Assembly: GCA_023435565.1 (NCBI GenBank)
Contig: JAEYRN010000017.1
Coordinates: forward strand, 62,001 to 126,000
Length of the DNA stretch: 64,000 nt
Source: Bacillota bacterium
GTDB lineage: Bacteria > Bacillota > UBA4882 > UBA8346
Reading direction: 5' to 3'
Positions 43,794 to 52,897 of this stretch are shown in pieces. Position numbers and translations under genes: made by a program. Within the stretch, counting starts at the first letter, position 1, and each line of letters begins with the position of its first letter. A model generated the notes under the pieces. It worked only from the letters and a program-made list of their open reading frames with translations, ran no database searches and was not told the DNA's origin.

Positions 43794-44231
43794 TCATATT
43801 TTTTCCGGCTCGGATGGTATGGAGATTTCTCCTAATGTTGTTGAAAGTTCAACATCATACTTAGCTTTGGTTGCTAGGTCTCCTAAAGAAATCATTCCCA
43901 CCAGTCGATCATCTTCCATTACCGGTAAACGCCGAATTTGTTGAGTAGCCATAATTCCTGCCGCTTGGCTAAGACTCATCTCCGGGTTGATCGATTTAAT
44001 TTGGGTTGTCATCACATCCTTAACCGGTGTGTGGTGGGGGTCTTTTCCATGGGCGATATTCCTTACAACAATGTCCCGATCGGTTACCAAACCAACCATA
44101 TTTGCTCCCTCACACACTGGAACCGCCCCAACATCATGCTTCTGCATTAACTGGGCAGCCTCAACAACTGTAGCTTTAGGCGAAATCACTGCCAAATCAT
44201 TAGTCATAATATCTTTGACCTTCAAAGACAT
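43794..44231 (-). CDS. CBS domain pair protein
   Basis: A 145-residue protein with two CBS motifs: KVKDIMTNDLAVISPKATV to RDIVVRNIA and VKDVMTTQIKSINPEMSL to SLGDLATKAK. Start is either ATG 44231 or GTG 44234. CBS pairs bind adenine nucleotides; small stand-alone members are common in Bacillota and often respond to stress. Confidence 0.9.
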   Translation of the reverse strand: MSLKVKDIMTNDLAVISPKATVVEAAQLMQKHDVGAVPVCEGANMVGLVTDRDIVVRNIAHGKDPHHTPVKDVMTTQIKSINPEMSLSQAAGIMATQQIRRLPVMEDDRLVGMISLGDLATKAKYDVELSTTLGEISIPSEPEKI

Positions 44232-44316
44232 CACCCTTTCTTTTTTTTAAGTATCTCCCCTCCAAAAAAACTCATACGTCTAATTAGAAAATGTCATAGC
44301 TGCTTGTCGATCCATA

Positions 44317-44507
44317 TAGGATGAAGTAAATTTCCATTTTAAGATTTGCATTCTTAATGCCAAATGCAAATGCATTAAAAGTGTTTACTTTATCCTATTA
44401 CAGCTGTAATAAGTTAATTTAAACTCATCGATTTTCCATCACATCCGGCTTTAGGGATGTGATGATATAGTTGGTATTTAAATTAACTTATATAGTCAAT
44501 TTTTTTA
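44317..44507 (+). repeat. Structured intergenic element, copy A
   Basis: Stem 1: TAGGATGAAGTAAA (44317-44330) with TTTACTTTATCCTA (44384-44397), enclosing TTTGCATT/AATGCAAA. Then the palindrome TATTACAGCTGTAATA (44396-44411). Stem 2: AAGTTAATTTAAA (44411-44423) with TTTAAATTAACTT (44477-44489), enclosing CATCACATCC/GGATGTGATG around GGCTTTAG. A T-run follows at 44500-44507. Copy B at 45077-45235 keeps the order with compensating changes. Confidence 0.8.
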
Positions 44508-44554
44508 TAGTTTCGCTTGTGTCAATCGGAGATTGACGTGGAAAATAGATTGCA

Positions 44555-44583
44555 ATAAAAAAAGCGTTGTCTCTTAAGACAAC
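44555..44583 (-). terminator. Terminator of the zinc-ribbon gene
   Basis: On the minus strand GTTGTCTTAAGAGACAAC followed by GCTTTTTTT. Confidence 0.75.
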
Positions 44584-44648
44584 ACTTCATTTAGGAAAAT
44601 AAATAAAGGCCGAAATATTCCGGCCCATAATTTTTAAACGTTCATACT

Positions 44649-44927
44649 TTATCTTTGAGATTGAAAGCAGTCACGGCAGTATACAGGACGGTCGCCGCTT
44701 GGCTTAAAAGGAACTTGAGTATTTGCGCCACAATTGGAGCAAACTACTGAATACATTTGCCGGGGTCCACCACCACCGCCACGTTGTTGTTTACGGGTTG
44801 CTCGGCAGGAAGGGCACCGACCCGGTTCGTTTTGAAAACCTTTGTTAGCATAAAATTCTTGTTCATTAGCGGTAAAAACGAATTCCTGGCCACACTCTTT
44901 GCAATTCAAAGTCTTGTCTTGGTACAT
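44649..44927 (-). CDS. Zinc-ribbon protein with CxxC-x17-CxxC
   Basis: A 92-residue protein with TAGGAGG upstream. NCKECGQEFVFTANEQEFY and CPSC form the first zinc ribbon (zf-trcl type), then a Gly-rich linker and CSNCG with CRDCF form the second. Family members are common in Bacillota and other bacteria; nucleic-acid binding is likely. It lies between the two copies of a structured repeat, and its own leader holds the CTAGCCCTA/TAGGGCTAG stem at 44946-44987. Confidence 0.88.
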   Translation of the reverse strand: MYQDKTLNCKECGQEFVFTANEQEFYANKGFQNEPGRCPSCRATRKQQRGGGGGPRQMYSVVCSNCGANTQVPFKPSGDRPVYCRDCFQSQR

Positions 44928-45076
44928 TAAAACCTCCTAAAATTTCTAGCCCTATGGGCTGGTAATAGGCCTTTTTCCTAGGGCTAGCCATGGGAAGGAG
45001 ATTCTGGGTGGACAGATCTAAGAACCATTGCAAACCTAAGTTCAGGCACTAATTATATTGTAGCACGAATTCCAAA

Positions 45077-45235
45077 AAATGCAATAGAACTTATAAATAA
45101 CTATAAATTTGCATTCTTAATCAGTATTTACTTATCCTATTACAGTTGTAATAAGTTGAAATAAATACAATACTCTTTCCGACATGGCCGGCTTTAGGGA
45201 CATAATTTAATAATTTATTTCAACTTATATATTAA
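45077..45235 (+). repeat. Structured intergenic element, copy B
   Basis: AATGCAA/TTGCATT (45078-45084 and 45109-45115), near-palindrome TATTACAGTTGTAATA (45138-45153), stem 2 AAGTTGAAATAAAT (45153-45166) with ATTTATTTCAACTT (45213-45226), and the conserved CCGGCTTTAGGGA (45188-45200). Stem 2 differs from copy A at several bases on both arms yet stays perfectly paired. The inner hairpin is weaker than in copy A. Confidence 0.8.
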
Positions 45236-46524
45236 TCTTCCCAAACTTGTCGAGCTTTTATGAGCCATTGATACATCCGGTCCTTCTCTTCCCAATCGAC
45301 GCCAGTACGTCGAAATTCAAGCATCACATCGGACTTTGGCATCATTCCATTGAAAAAATATCGATCTATTATCAAAGTTAGCACCAAAGATGACCACATT
45401 AGATTGCCATGAGGCGAATCTTTACCCAAACAAATTGTTTTTTCAAATGGCCCTCGCGCGCTAAACGGATCGACCCTACCATCCCCGGATAAAGCATATT
45501 GAAAACGCTCTGGTCCGGGTTCTAATGTTGGGCCAATTTTTTCATTGGAAAGAATCTCCGGGTGATAGACGCCTTGAAAATCATAAGAACCATATCCCAA
45601 ACCGTAAAGAGCGATGGCATTTTCGGGGACAACATCTTTAAGTTTAAGAGAGGAGCCAAAACCGTCCTCCAACAATTTCTCGCTAGGATCAAGCCAACGG
45701 AAGATTGGTGCATACTCAACCGCAAATTGAGCAGCGGTAGCAGAAAAATTCTTACCGGTTTTAACTATCCCGTCCCCGAAAAAAAACTTTTCAGCCAAGT
45801 ATAGCCCAATCTCCTGGGAGCGTTCAATATATTTACGCCCACCAAAGGTTACTCGTTCTCCCCGGCGTTGATTCCCTACTTCATAAATACCGTATTGGGG
45901 CCCACCAATGGATAATAAAGAAGCCAGCCTTCCAGGATACTCCGTAGCCACGTAGCGTCCAAATAAACCGCCCAAACTATGCCCGATCCAATGTACCTTT
46001 GCCCCAGGCCACTTACGGTCAATTAAATCCAAAAGTGGCGCAGCATAATACCGACTCATTAAAGGCAGGTCAAGCCGCCAGTCGTACTTTAGATAGATAA
46101 TATTTAAGTCTCCAACTGAAGCATCTTCATTGCACTCTAAGACCTGCCAATCTTTGATAATTTTTATTTTTCCCTTACCGGTCCGCTTGTTCTCCCTGGA
46201 CTCCCAAAAAGAAAACTCTTTTTCCATTAAACGATAAGAACATAACAACAGTTTCGAAATTGAAGGTCCCTCTCCCAAAACTTGATATTTTTGAGGAATC
46301 GGTTGATAATCCGGTCCGGCTAAAAAAGAAGATTTTTGATGTTTCCGATAATGTGGGTAAGGTGATTGTTCTAGCCAACTTGGGTCTTTGGAAGGCAATC
46401 GATCCATGCTGCCCCAAAAACCGGGAGTAAAAATAATAAATTCAGGTGGGGTTTCTCCTTTAACATTAATTGGAATTATCATTACTAAGCAAACTAATAA
46501 AGTAAAAATCAACCTTAACTTCAA
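45232..46524 (-). CDS. Secreted alpha/beta-hydrolase (lipase-like)
   Basis: A 430-residue protein. TTG at 46524 is chosen: GGAGGG lies seven bases before it inside the longer open frame, and a signal peptide MKLRLIFTLLVCLVMIIP follows. FTPGFWGS is a possible oxyanion strand, and WIGHSLGGLFGRYVA holds the nucleophile Ser. YLKYDWRLDL and later SGDGRVDPFSARGP with HGN recall the LCAT/PGAP1-like lipase group, in which the Asp and His complete the triad. Substrate unknown. Confidence 0.85.
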   Translation of the reverse strand: MKLRLIFTLLVCLVMIIPINVKGETPPEFIIFTPGFWGSMDRLPSKDPSWLEQSPYPHYRKHQKSSFLAGPDYQPIPQKYQVLGEGPSISKLLLCSYRLMEKEFSFWESRENKRTGKGKIKIIKDWQVLECNEDASVGDLNIIYLKYDWRLDLPLMSRYYAAPLLDLIDRKWPGAKVHWIGHSLGGLFGRYVATEYPGRLASLLSIGGPQYGIYEVGNQRRGERVTFGGRKYIERSQEIGLYLAEKFFFGDGIVKTGKNFSATAAQFAVEYAPIFRWLDPSEKLLEDGFGSSLKLKDVVPENAIALYGLGYGSYDFQGVYHPEILSNEKIGPTLEPGPERFQYALSGDGRVDPFSARGPFEKTICLGKDSPHGNLMWSSLVLTLIIDRYFFNGMMPKSDVMLEFRRTGVDWEEKDRMYQWLIKARQVWED

Positions 46525-46682
46525 TAAACAACCCTCCATAAAAAAACTTAAGTTTCAGTTTTTAATGATGATTAATGCTCTCATGGATTTTATGAGCCAA
46601 GCGATTTTAAATATTTTACCATATAATCTTTGGGGACAGATAAATGTTAAACAAAGATTTAAAAAGAGTTAAATAAGGGCAT

Positions 46683-46710
46683 AAAAAAAGCCGGGAATGA
46701 AGTCCCGGCT
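46683..46710 (-). terminator. Terminator of the EF-G-like gene
   Basis: On the minus strand AGCCGGGACTTCATTCCCGGCT followed by TTTTTTAT. Confidence 0.85.
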
Positions 46711-46721
46711 TAACGGACATT

Positions 46722-48791
46722 TTATTCTTCTTCTTCTACCATATGCTTCTTCGCCTCGGCGATAATCGCTTCGGCTTGATGAGACGGTACTTCTTCATAA
46801 TGATCAAAATTAACCGTAAAATCAGCCCGCCCTTGAGTCATCGAGCGCAAATCAATGGCATATCTGGTTAGCTCGGCTTGGGGCGCCAATGCTTTTACAA
46901 TCTGATACTTTCCATCAGGTTCCATTCCGAGGATCTTACCCCTCTTTTTATTCAAATCACCGATTACATCACCCATATATTCTTCAGGAGTCCTTACCTC
47001 TACACTAAAAATGGGTTCTAACAGAATCGGTTTAGCCTCTATGAATCCTTTTTTAAAGCCCATCGAAGACGCAATTTTAAAAGCCATTTCCGAGGAGTCT
47101 ACCGCATGGTAGGAACCATCATATAGCGTTACCCGGACATCGACAACCGGATAACCGGCCAAAACTCCTTTTTCCATCGTCTCACGGACCCCTTTTTCAA
47201 CTGCCGGACGGAAATTTTGAGGCACCGAGCCACCGAAAATCTTATCCACGAATTCAAAATTACCACCGGGCAACGGGTTTAATTCGAGCCAAACATGACC
47301 AAATTGGCCCCGACCACCACTTTGTTTTTTATGTTTGCCTTCTACTTTGGTGGTACCTTTAATGGTTTCTTTGTAAGCAATCTTCGGAGCCTTTAAAGTG
47401 ACATCAACTCCAAATTTTTTATGCAATTTGCTGGTAATGACTTCAATATGCAGATCGCCCATACCAGAAGCAACGAATTCATGGGTCACCGGATCTTTAA
47501 CAACCTGGAAGGTGGGATCTTCTTCGGTGAGTCGGGCCAAACCGGTCCCAATCTTTTCTTCATCCCCCTTGGCTTTGGGTTCAACCGCCAATGAAAGTTT
47601 TGGTTTGGGAAATTCAATCGTCGGGAAGACAATCTGTTTGTCCTTATCACATAGGGTATCCCCGGTAAATACGTCTTGTAATTTCGCAACACCGCCTAAA
47701 TCTCCGGCCACCAACTCGGTTGTCGGTTCCTGGGTCTTTCCTTTAATGATAAACAATTGCCCAATCCGTTCGCTCTTTCCTTTATTGGAATTATAAACTT
47801 GTGAGTCTGATTTAATCACTCCTGAAAATACCCTGAACAAAGTGAGTTTCCCTACAAAAGGATCGGCCATAGTCTTAAAAACCAAAGCTGAAAATGGTTC
47901 CGACTCCGAGGGTTTTCTTTCGCTCTCTCCGTCGACCCCTTTTACGCCGCCCCGGTCAACCGGGGAAGGTATGAATTCCGTGACTACATCTAACAAATTG
48001 GTGATCCCAATGGTTTTTAAAGACGATGCCGCCAATACCGGGACCAATTGACCGTTTATAGTTCCTTTACGTGCTCCACTCAATAGTTCATCCTCGGATA
48101 ATTCCTGCCCATCCAGATACTTAGTGAGCAAAGCGTCATCGGTTTCAGCTACCGACTCCACCAACATCATCTTATACTCTTCAACTTTAGAGGCCAAATC
48201 GGCAGGGACTGGTTTTTCAACCATTTTCCCACCCTCAAAAACAAAAGCCTTATTCTTTAAAACATCAACGATTCCTTGAAACTTATCAGCCGCTCCGATA
48301 GGAATTTGGACAGGAATTACATTTGTACCGAATTTTTCACGTAACGATTTTACGGCCCCGTCAAAGTTAGCATTTTCCCGATCCATCTTATTAACAATAA
48401 TCACTCGTGGCATTTTTTGCTCGTCAGTATATCCCCAAGCTTTCTCGGTACCAACCTCAACCCCTGATACGGCACAGACTACAATACCAGCCGCATCAGC
48501 CGCCCGAAGCGCTCCTTTTACTTCCCCAACAAAATCAAAAAAGCCGGGTGTATCTAAAATATTTACTTTAATATCGTTATATTCCAATGGGGCAATTGAA
48601 GTCCCAATACTTATTTTCCTTTTTACCTCTTCGGGATCATAATCCATTGTGGAAGTTCCATCATCTACCTTGCCAAACCGATCGATCGCTTTGGTCGAAT
48701 ATAACATCGCCTCTGCTAACATGGTTTTACCACAACCACCATGACCTAATAGGATCAAATTTCTGATTTGTTCCACTTTGTACCTTTTCAA
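46722..48791 (-). CDS. EF-G paralogue (elongation factor G-like)
   Basis: A 689-residue GTPase starting at TTG with GGGGAGG upstream. GHGGCGKT is the P-loop, DTPGFFDF the G3 motif and VNKMDREN the G4 motif. The remainder has the EF-G domain order, including GGRGQFGHVWLELNPLPGG. The P-loop replaces the usual AHIDAGKT of translational EF-G with GHGGCGKT, and it lacks str-operon neighbours, so it belongs to the EF-G-like group of uncertain role rather than the main translocase. Confidence 0.93.
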   Translation of the reverse strand: MKRYKVEQIRNLILLGHGGCGKTMLAEAMLYSTKAIDRFGKVDDGTSTMDYDPEEVKRKISIGTSIAPLEYNDIKVNILDTPGFFDFVGEVKGALRAADAAGIVVCAVSGVEVGTEKAWGYTDEQKMPRVIIVNKMDRENANFDGAVKSLREKFGTNVIPVQIPIGAADKFQGIVDVLKNKAFVFEGGKMVEKPVPADLASKVEEYKMMLVESVAETDDALLTKYLDGQELSEDELLSGARKGTINGQLVPVLAASSLKTIGITNLLDVVTEFIPSPVDRGGVKGVDGESERKPSESEPFSALVFKTMADPFVGKLTLFRVFSGVIKSDSQVYNSNKGKSERIGQLFIIKGKTQEPTTELVAGDLGGVAKLQDVFTGDTLCDKDKQIVFPTIEFPKPKLSLAVEPKAKGDEEKIGTGLARLTEEDPTFQVVKDPVTHEFVASGMGDLHIEVITSKLHKKFGVDVTLKAPKIAYKETIKGTTKVEGKHKKQSGGRGQFGHVWLELNPLPGGNFEFVDKIFGGSVPQNFRPAVEKGVRETMEKGVLAGYPVVDVRVTLYDGSYHAVDSSEMAFKIASSMGFKKGFIEAKPILLEPIFSVEVRTPEEYMGDVIGDLNKKRGKILGMEPDGKYQIVKALAPQAELTRYAIDLRSMTQGRADFTVNFDHYEEVPSHQAEAIIAEAKKHMVEEEE

Positions 48792-49083
48792 ATGATTCCC
48801 TCCCCCGTAATTTAAACCACTCTATACAATTACTACGAACCGCTCCGAAGTACTATTCGTTTATTCGATTTAACTAATCTTTTTCCTGCCGTTTACAAAA
48901 TTTTTATCATTAATATATATGAATATATCTACTCGGTAAATCTGTAATAATAAAATCGTTCTAAAAATAATCGCGAATGGCTTAACGCGTTACTTTCAAA
49001 AAGTAAGTTCAAATTTACCGAATTAGAAATATATATGGTATAAAAATTTGATCCTTAAACATAATAATAAATGAACTCCGGTT

Positions 49084-49280
49084 GAACGTTCGACCATAGT
49101 ACCCCGAGAGCTCGCTCTCCATTAGGGTACCATTGGGAATAGACACGGCGATCGCCGTTGTTTTAGGAAACGCCGGCGTAGCTAACGGTTGTTAGTTTTC
49201 AACGCATGCGCCATTCGGGTTTGAACGTTCTAAACGGTAGTTTAGCGCCCGTCTGCTATATAGACGGGCCTTATTTTATT
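49084..49280 (+). repeat. Palindrome-dense block, possible structured RNA
   Basis: In order: GAACGTTC (49084-49091), GTACCC/GGGTAC (49099-49130) enclosing GAGAGC/GCTCTC, ACGGCGATCGCCGT (49145-49158), ACGCCGGCGT (49170-49179), CTAAC-GGTT-GTTAG (49182-49195), CGCATGCG (49203-49210), GAACGTTC again (49223-49230), CTAAAC-GGTA-GTTTAG (49230-49245) and GCCCGTCT/AGACGGGC (49247-49269) followed by CTTATTTTATT, a terminator on the plus strand. The preceding 48792-49083 is AT-rich with nothing I can name. Confidence 0.75.
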
Positions 49281-49827
49281 CGGTTGAAAGACCATTCAAC
49301 CCTTCCAAAAGCTGAAGTTTTTCTTTACCATCTCGGAATGGAATCCCTTTTTTCAAATCTTCAATCTCTTCTTCAGGCAGTTTACTTAGATTAATTTCTA
49401 TTCTTTCAGTGATCGGTCCGGGTCTGTCAGGTGTACCTCTGTATACAACTATTTGCTGACCGTCAATTCCTAAAAACTGGTTTTTTCGGCATGATTCACA
49501 TAAATTATTGTTGTTCTCCAAATACCTATATGATTGGTTATTTACTTTTTCTACTTGCCTAGAATAATTTTTAATTACTGCCTTAAATGGTTCCTCCTTA
49601 AAATATTCGGTGCGCTTTGATTCCATGTGCCCGCACATTGTATGTAGTTTTTGACTTTCCAAGATCCATTTTCGGGGTGAAGCCGTATTAGAAGGAGATA
49701 TTATTCTTCTAAACTTTTCGATTGCCCTGGGATTATGTCTTAAACCCCAAAAAATTACAACCGTGATTAACAAACTAATTCCAATGACCCGGAATAGTAT
49801 TAATTTTGACCAAGAAACCTTTTTCAC
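49276..49827 (-). CDS. BofC C-terminal-domain protein (membrane-anchored)
   Basis: A 183-residue protein, GTG start with GAGGTGG upstream. One membrane segment (residues 10-27) is followed by Cys-containing MCGHME and LCESCRKN, then FLGIDGQQIVVYRGTP, ITERIEINLSKLPEEEIEDL and KGIPFRDGKEKLQLLEGL, the BofC C-terminal domain pattern. BofC acts in forespore-to-mother-cell signalling (SpoIVB/sigma-K) in Bacillus subtilis. The full BofC N-terminal domain is missing, so the role may differ. Confidence 0.8.
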   Translation of the reverse strand: MKKVSWSKLILFRVIGISLLITVVIFWGLRHNPRAIEKFRRIISPSNTASPRKWILESQKLHTMCGHMESKRTEYFKEEPFKAVIKNYSRQVEKVNNQSYRYLENNNNLCESCRKNQFLGIDGQQIVVYRGTPDRPGPITERIEINLSKLPEEEIEDLKKGIPFRDGKEKLQLLEGLNGLSTE

Positions 49828-49950
49828 GGGATCACCACCTCTTTTGGGATAGCTTAACCAATGCTGGTAAATTTATAACATATCACCAATAAACAGTACA
49901 TACTTCTCTTGAGATGGAGTCTTCCCAATTATGTTGCTATTTGAAAATAT

Positions 49951-49973
49951 AAAAAAAGCGCCTTAGGCGCTTT
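49951..49973 (-). terminator. Terminator of yebC
   Basis: On the minus strand AAAGCGCC-TAA-GGCGCTTTTTTTA; the stem begins at the last base of the stop codon. Confidence 0.85.
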
Positions 49974-50728
49974 CACTGAATTCCCTCTAAAATCGAATCT
50001 GGGATATCAAAATTACTATATACATTTTGAACATCATCATTATCTTCAAGAGCATCAACCAGTTTTAATAACTGTTGAGCTTGCTCTACGTTGTTAATCT
50101 CAACCGTGTTAGTGGGCACCATGGTCAATCCCGCTTCTTTAACCGGAATATTATTAGTATCAAAATATTTTCTGACCGCTTCAAGTTGAGACGGTTCGGT
50201 ATATATATCATAAGTTTCACCGGTGTTTTTCAAATCTTCGGCACCGGCTTCAATCGCCATCTCAAATAATTCATCCTCAGTCTTTCCTGCATTTTCAGTT
50301 TCGATCGTTACCAAACCTTTTTGGGAAAACATCCAGGCCACACAACCAGCCTCACCAAGATTGCCATAATTTCGCGAAAAAATATATCTCATATCGCCGG
50401 CGGTCCGATTTCTATTATCGGTAAGAACTTGGACTAAAAATGCTGTTCCTCCCGGACCATAACCTTCATAATAAATTTCTTCATATTGTTCGCTTTCATT
50501 CGCGCCTATACCACGTTTAATTGCCCTTTGGATATTATCGTTGGGCATATTAACGGACTTGGCTTTTAATACCGCCATTCGGAGCCTAAAGTTATTATCC
50601 GGGTCTCCTCCCCCAGCTTTTGCCGCTACAATAATTTCCCTTGTAACTTTGGTAAAGATACCGGCTTTTTTTGAGTCGGTTGCTTCTTTTTTTCGTTTAA
50701 TTGTTGCCCACTTTGAATGGCCAGACAT
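49973..50728 (-). CDS. YebC/PmpR-family protein
   Basis: A 251-residue protein starting MSGHSKWATIKRKKEATDSK (ATG at 50728, with GAGGTG upstream; the open frame extends three codons further). VTREIIVAAKAGGGDPD, YEGYGPGGTAF and TDNRNRTAGDMRYIFSR are the family marks. YebC proteins were long called regulators; YebC2-type members aid translation of proline-rich stretches on the ribosome. Which group this belongs to is not settled from sequence alone. Confidence 0.95.
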   Translation of the reverse strand: MSGHSKWATIKRKKEATDSKKAGIFTKVTREIIVAAKAGGGDPDNNFRLRMAVLKAKSVNMPNDNIQRAIKRGIGANESEQYEEIYYEGYGPGGTAFLVQVLTDNRNRTAGDMRYIFSRNYGNLGEAGCVAWMFSQKGLVTIETENAGKTEDELFEMAIEAGAEDLKNTGETYDIYTEPSQLEAVRKYFDTNNIPVKEAGLTMVPTNTVEINNVEQAQQLLKLVDALEDNDDVQNVYSNFDIPDSILEGIQ

Positions 50729-50807
50729 TACCAACACCTCTTTCCAGTTTACCTATAAAAGTATACCAGAAAGAGCGGTGAGAAAGCAAGGGAATTGCAA
50801 AAGGGTC

Positions 50808-51494
50808 TTACCGGCCTCTAAATGGCGAACTTTTCACTTGAGCCTGCATAACAAGATATAGACTAACCAATAGCGCTGCAATTAACAAGATAGCCAAAAG
50901 TGAAGCGGCCGGATTTCTTAAAAACAACAAAAAATCATAGGCACCATGAGCTATAAAAGCTACTAAAAAACCTTTCCATAAAAACATCCATTCATGTTTG
51001 GGTTCTAATCTATATTTTGAAATATAATACCCCATCCAACCGGTAAACGAGGCATGAGCAAATGTAGTTACCACTGCTCTTAGGATCGCTACCCCGAGTC
51101 CAAATACGCTGGCCCAAAGAAGGTTTTCCAATGACGCGAAACCCAGACCCAAAGTAATTCCATAAATCGCTCCGTCTACCGGTTCGTCTAATTCTTGACT
51201 ATTAACGGTCATCCAGATTAATCCAATACTTTTTAATCCTTCCTCGATTAAGGCAATCACTAAAAAAGCCAAGCCTAAAAAACTAATCCAATCCCCATTC
51301 TGCAGTGAATTCATCATTGGTTGGCGCCAAATTTGTTCCAGTAAACCTGCCGGAACCACCAACACAAGCCCAATCAAGTAAATTTTTAGAATTTTACGGA
51401 CTGGTTCAGGCTCATAACGGTCCTGCCTGTAAAATAGCCATAACCATATTAAACCGGGGCCAATTGAAGCGATGAATAAAAGAATAAAACGCAT
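50808..51494 (-). CDS. prsW: PrsW-family intramembrane metalloprotease
   Basis: A 228-residue membrane protein with about seven segments and the three PrsW motifs: IEEGLK, FASLEN with AHASFTGW, and AHGAYDF. PrsW of Bacillus subtilis starts cleavage of the anti-sigma factor RsiW. No sigma/anti-sigma pair is nearby. GAGGAGG precedes the ATG. Confidence 0.92.
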   Translation of the reverse strand: MRFILLFIASIGPGLIWLWLFYRQDRYEPEPVRKILKIYLIGLVLVVPAGLLEQIWRQPMMNSLQNGDWISFLGLAFLVIALIEEGLKSIGLIWMTVNSQELDEPVDGAIYGITLGLGFASLENLLWASVFGLGVAILRAVVTTFAHASFTGWMGYYISKYRLEPKHEWMFLWKGFLVAFIAHGAYDFLLFLRNPAASLLAILLIAALLVSLYLVMQAQVKSSPFRGR

Positions 51495-51694
51495 ACCTTC
51501 CTCCTCATTATTGATAAAACTATTATTCCAGTAGGAGAAAGTTTTAACCTAAAAAATACTTTGGTCTTAAACTAAGTAATTGGAACCATCTCTTCCATCT
51601 CCTCTCTTCTATCTCCTAAACTAAAAAGCTAAACCTTAGGTGATTTATTGTCGAATTAAATGGTAGAATAAAATACAAACAAGGAGTGTAGTAA

Positions 51695-52228
51695 ATGCGA
51701 AAACTGGCATTCGGTGAAATTAAATATATATTGGCAAAACTCGGCTCCATTAATATCTTTCAATATCTTACCGATGACGAAAAATGGGAACTCCTCAAAA
51801 TCTGTGAAATTATTGAATACGAACAAGATGAAAGAATCATTTCCCAAGGGGAAACAGGGACTAATTTTTATGCAGTCCTTTCAGGAGCCGTTAATGTCTC
51901 TGCCTTAGATACCAGTTCCGGTAAAGAAATATTTCTTTCAGGGATTGGCGAGGGGGAGTTTTTTGGAGAAGCGGGGATTTTCCGAAATACCAAACGGACC
52001 GCTAATGTTAGCGCCGCAACCACTTCGGAAATAATTTGCATCGAGAGAAACGATTTCTTTAACTTTATTGGTAAATTTACCTCTGCAGGGGTGAAAATAT
52101 TGATGCTCTTCATTGACGGACTGTTAAAGAAACTTAGCGTTTCCAATAAAGAACTGGCCTTCGAACGGCGCGAAGTATTGGATCAAAGCGCCATAGACCA
52201 GTTTTTACAAGCAATGAACAAGCAATAA
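51695..52228 (+). CDS. Cyclic-nucleotide-binding domain protein
   Basis: A 177-residue protein with AAGGAG upstream. A CRP-like cNMP domain spans about residues 18-135: ERIISQGETGTNFYAVLSG, GEFFGEAGIFRNTKRTANV (phosphate-binding cassette with GEAG...RTA). The C-terminal 40 residues lack a helix-turn-helix, so it is not a DNA-binding CRP by itself. It may act by protein contact. Confidence 0.9.
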   Translation: MRKLAFGEIKYILAKLGSINIFQYLTDDEKWELLKICEIIEYEQDERIISQGETGTNFYAVLSGAVNVSALDTSSGKEIFLSGIGEGEFFGEAGIFRNTKRTANVSAATTSEIICIERNDFFNFIGKFTSAGVKILMLFIDGLLKKLSVSNKELAFERREVLDQSAIDQFLQAMNKQ

Positions 52229-52249
52229 CGGTTCAAAAATTACATGAAA

Positions 52250-52768
52250 CTATTTGGACTGTTTTATTCTTAAATATGCCTGGTAATAAGTGAATAAAGC
52301 ATAAATAGATAATAAAACCGCTATCCCGATCACAATTTCACCAAGAATTTTAACTAAAAAGAATAGGCCAAAACCCAGAAAAAAGGTAAAAGTAGCGCCT
52401 TTACCCCACTGATTGGCTGGAATAACCTGTTTCATTTGTTTTACTAGAAAAACTCCGGCTCCAACTTGAATTAACTCTTTGGCCAGATAAATTAAGACCA
52501 TCCAAACCGGTAATCCCCATTTAACGGTTAGTGCCAACAACACTCCGCCCGTTACTAATTTGTCGGCCAGCGGATCCAATACCTTTCCCAACTCGCTTAC
52601 TTCATTTCGGGAACGAGCCGCCCAACCGTCGGCAACATCTGTTAACCCAGCGAGCACTAGTAGCGTTAATGCCCAAATAATGGATGATTGAGTACCTATG
52701 GTCAATTGCCAATAGATAATCGGGGCCAGGATAAAACGACTGGAAGTAATCCAATTGGCTAAAGTCAA
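52250..52768 (-). CDS. pgsA: CDP-alcohol phosphatidyltransferase (PgsA-like)
   Basis: A 172-residue membrane protein starting at TTG with GAGGTG upstream. The family signature DVADGWAAR...GKVLDPLADK (D-G-x2-A-R-x8-G-x3-D-x3-D) is complete. In this family short proteins usually make phosphatidylglycerol phosphate from CDP-diacylglycerol. The substrate call is by family only. Confidence 0.92.
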   Translation of the reverse strand: MTLANWITSSRFILAPIIYWQLTIGTQSSIIWALTLLVLAGLTDVADGWAARSRNEVSELGKVLDPLADKLVTGGVLLALTVKWGLPVWMVLIYLAKELIQVGAGVFLVKQMKQVIPANQWGKGATFTFFLGFGLFFLVKILGEIVIGIAVLLSIYALFTYYQAYLRIKQSK

Positions 52769-52897
52769 TGTTTACACCTCGAATTATTGTTTAAGAAATA
52801 TGAATTCAATTCACCGATACGTTTTTATTATTCTGGTTTTGAATTGTTTTTCCTTCCAAAATATTATATCAGAAAAGAAGATTATTCTTTACGAAAA

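Noticed and set aside
13588..44543. Dispersed repeat defined by GAGATTGACGTGGA at 13634 and 44530
   Set aside because: Only 14 bases match and the flanks differ; too short to call a repeat family.
46388..46672. Plus-strand frame of 94 codons opposite the lipase-like gene start
   Set aside because: It is antisense to a gene with clear signal peptide and has no ribosome binding site.
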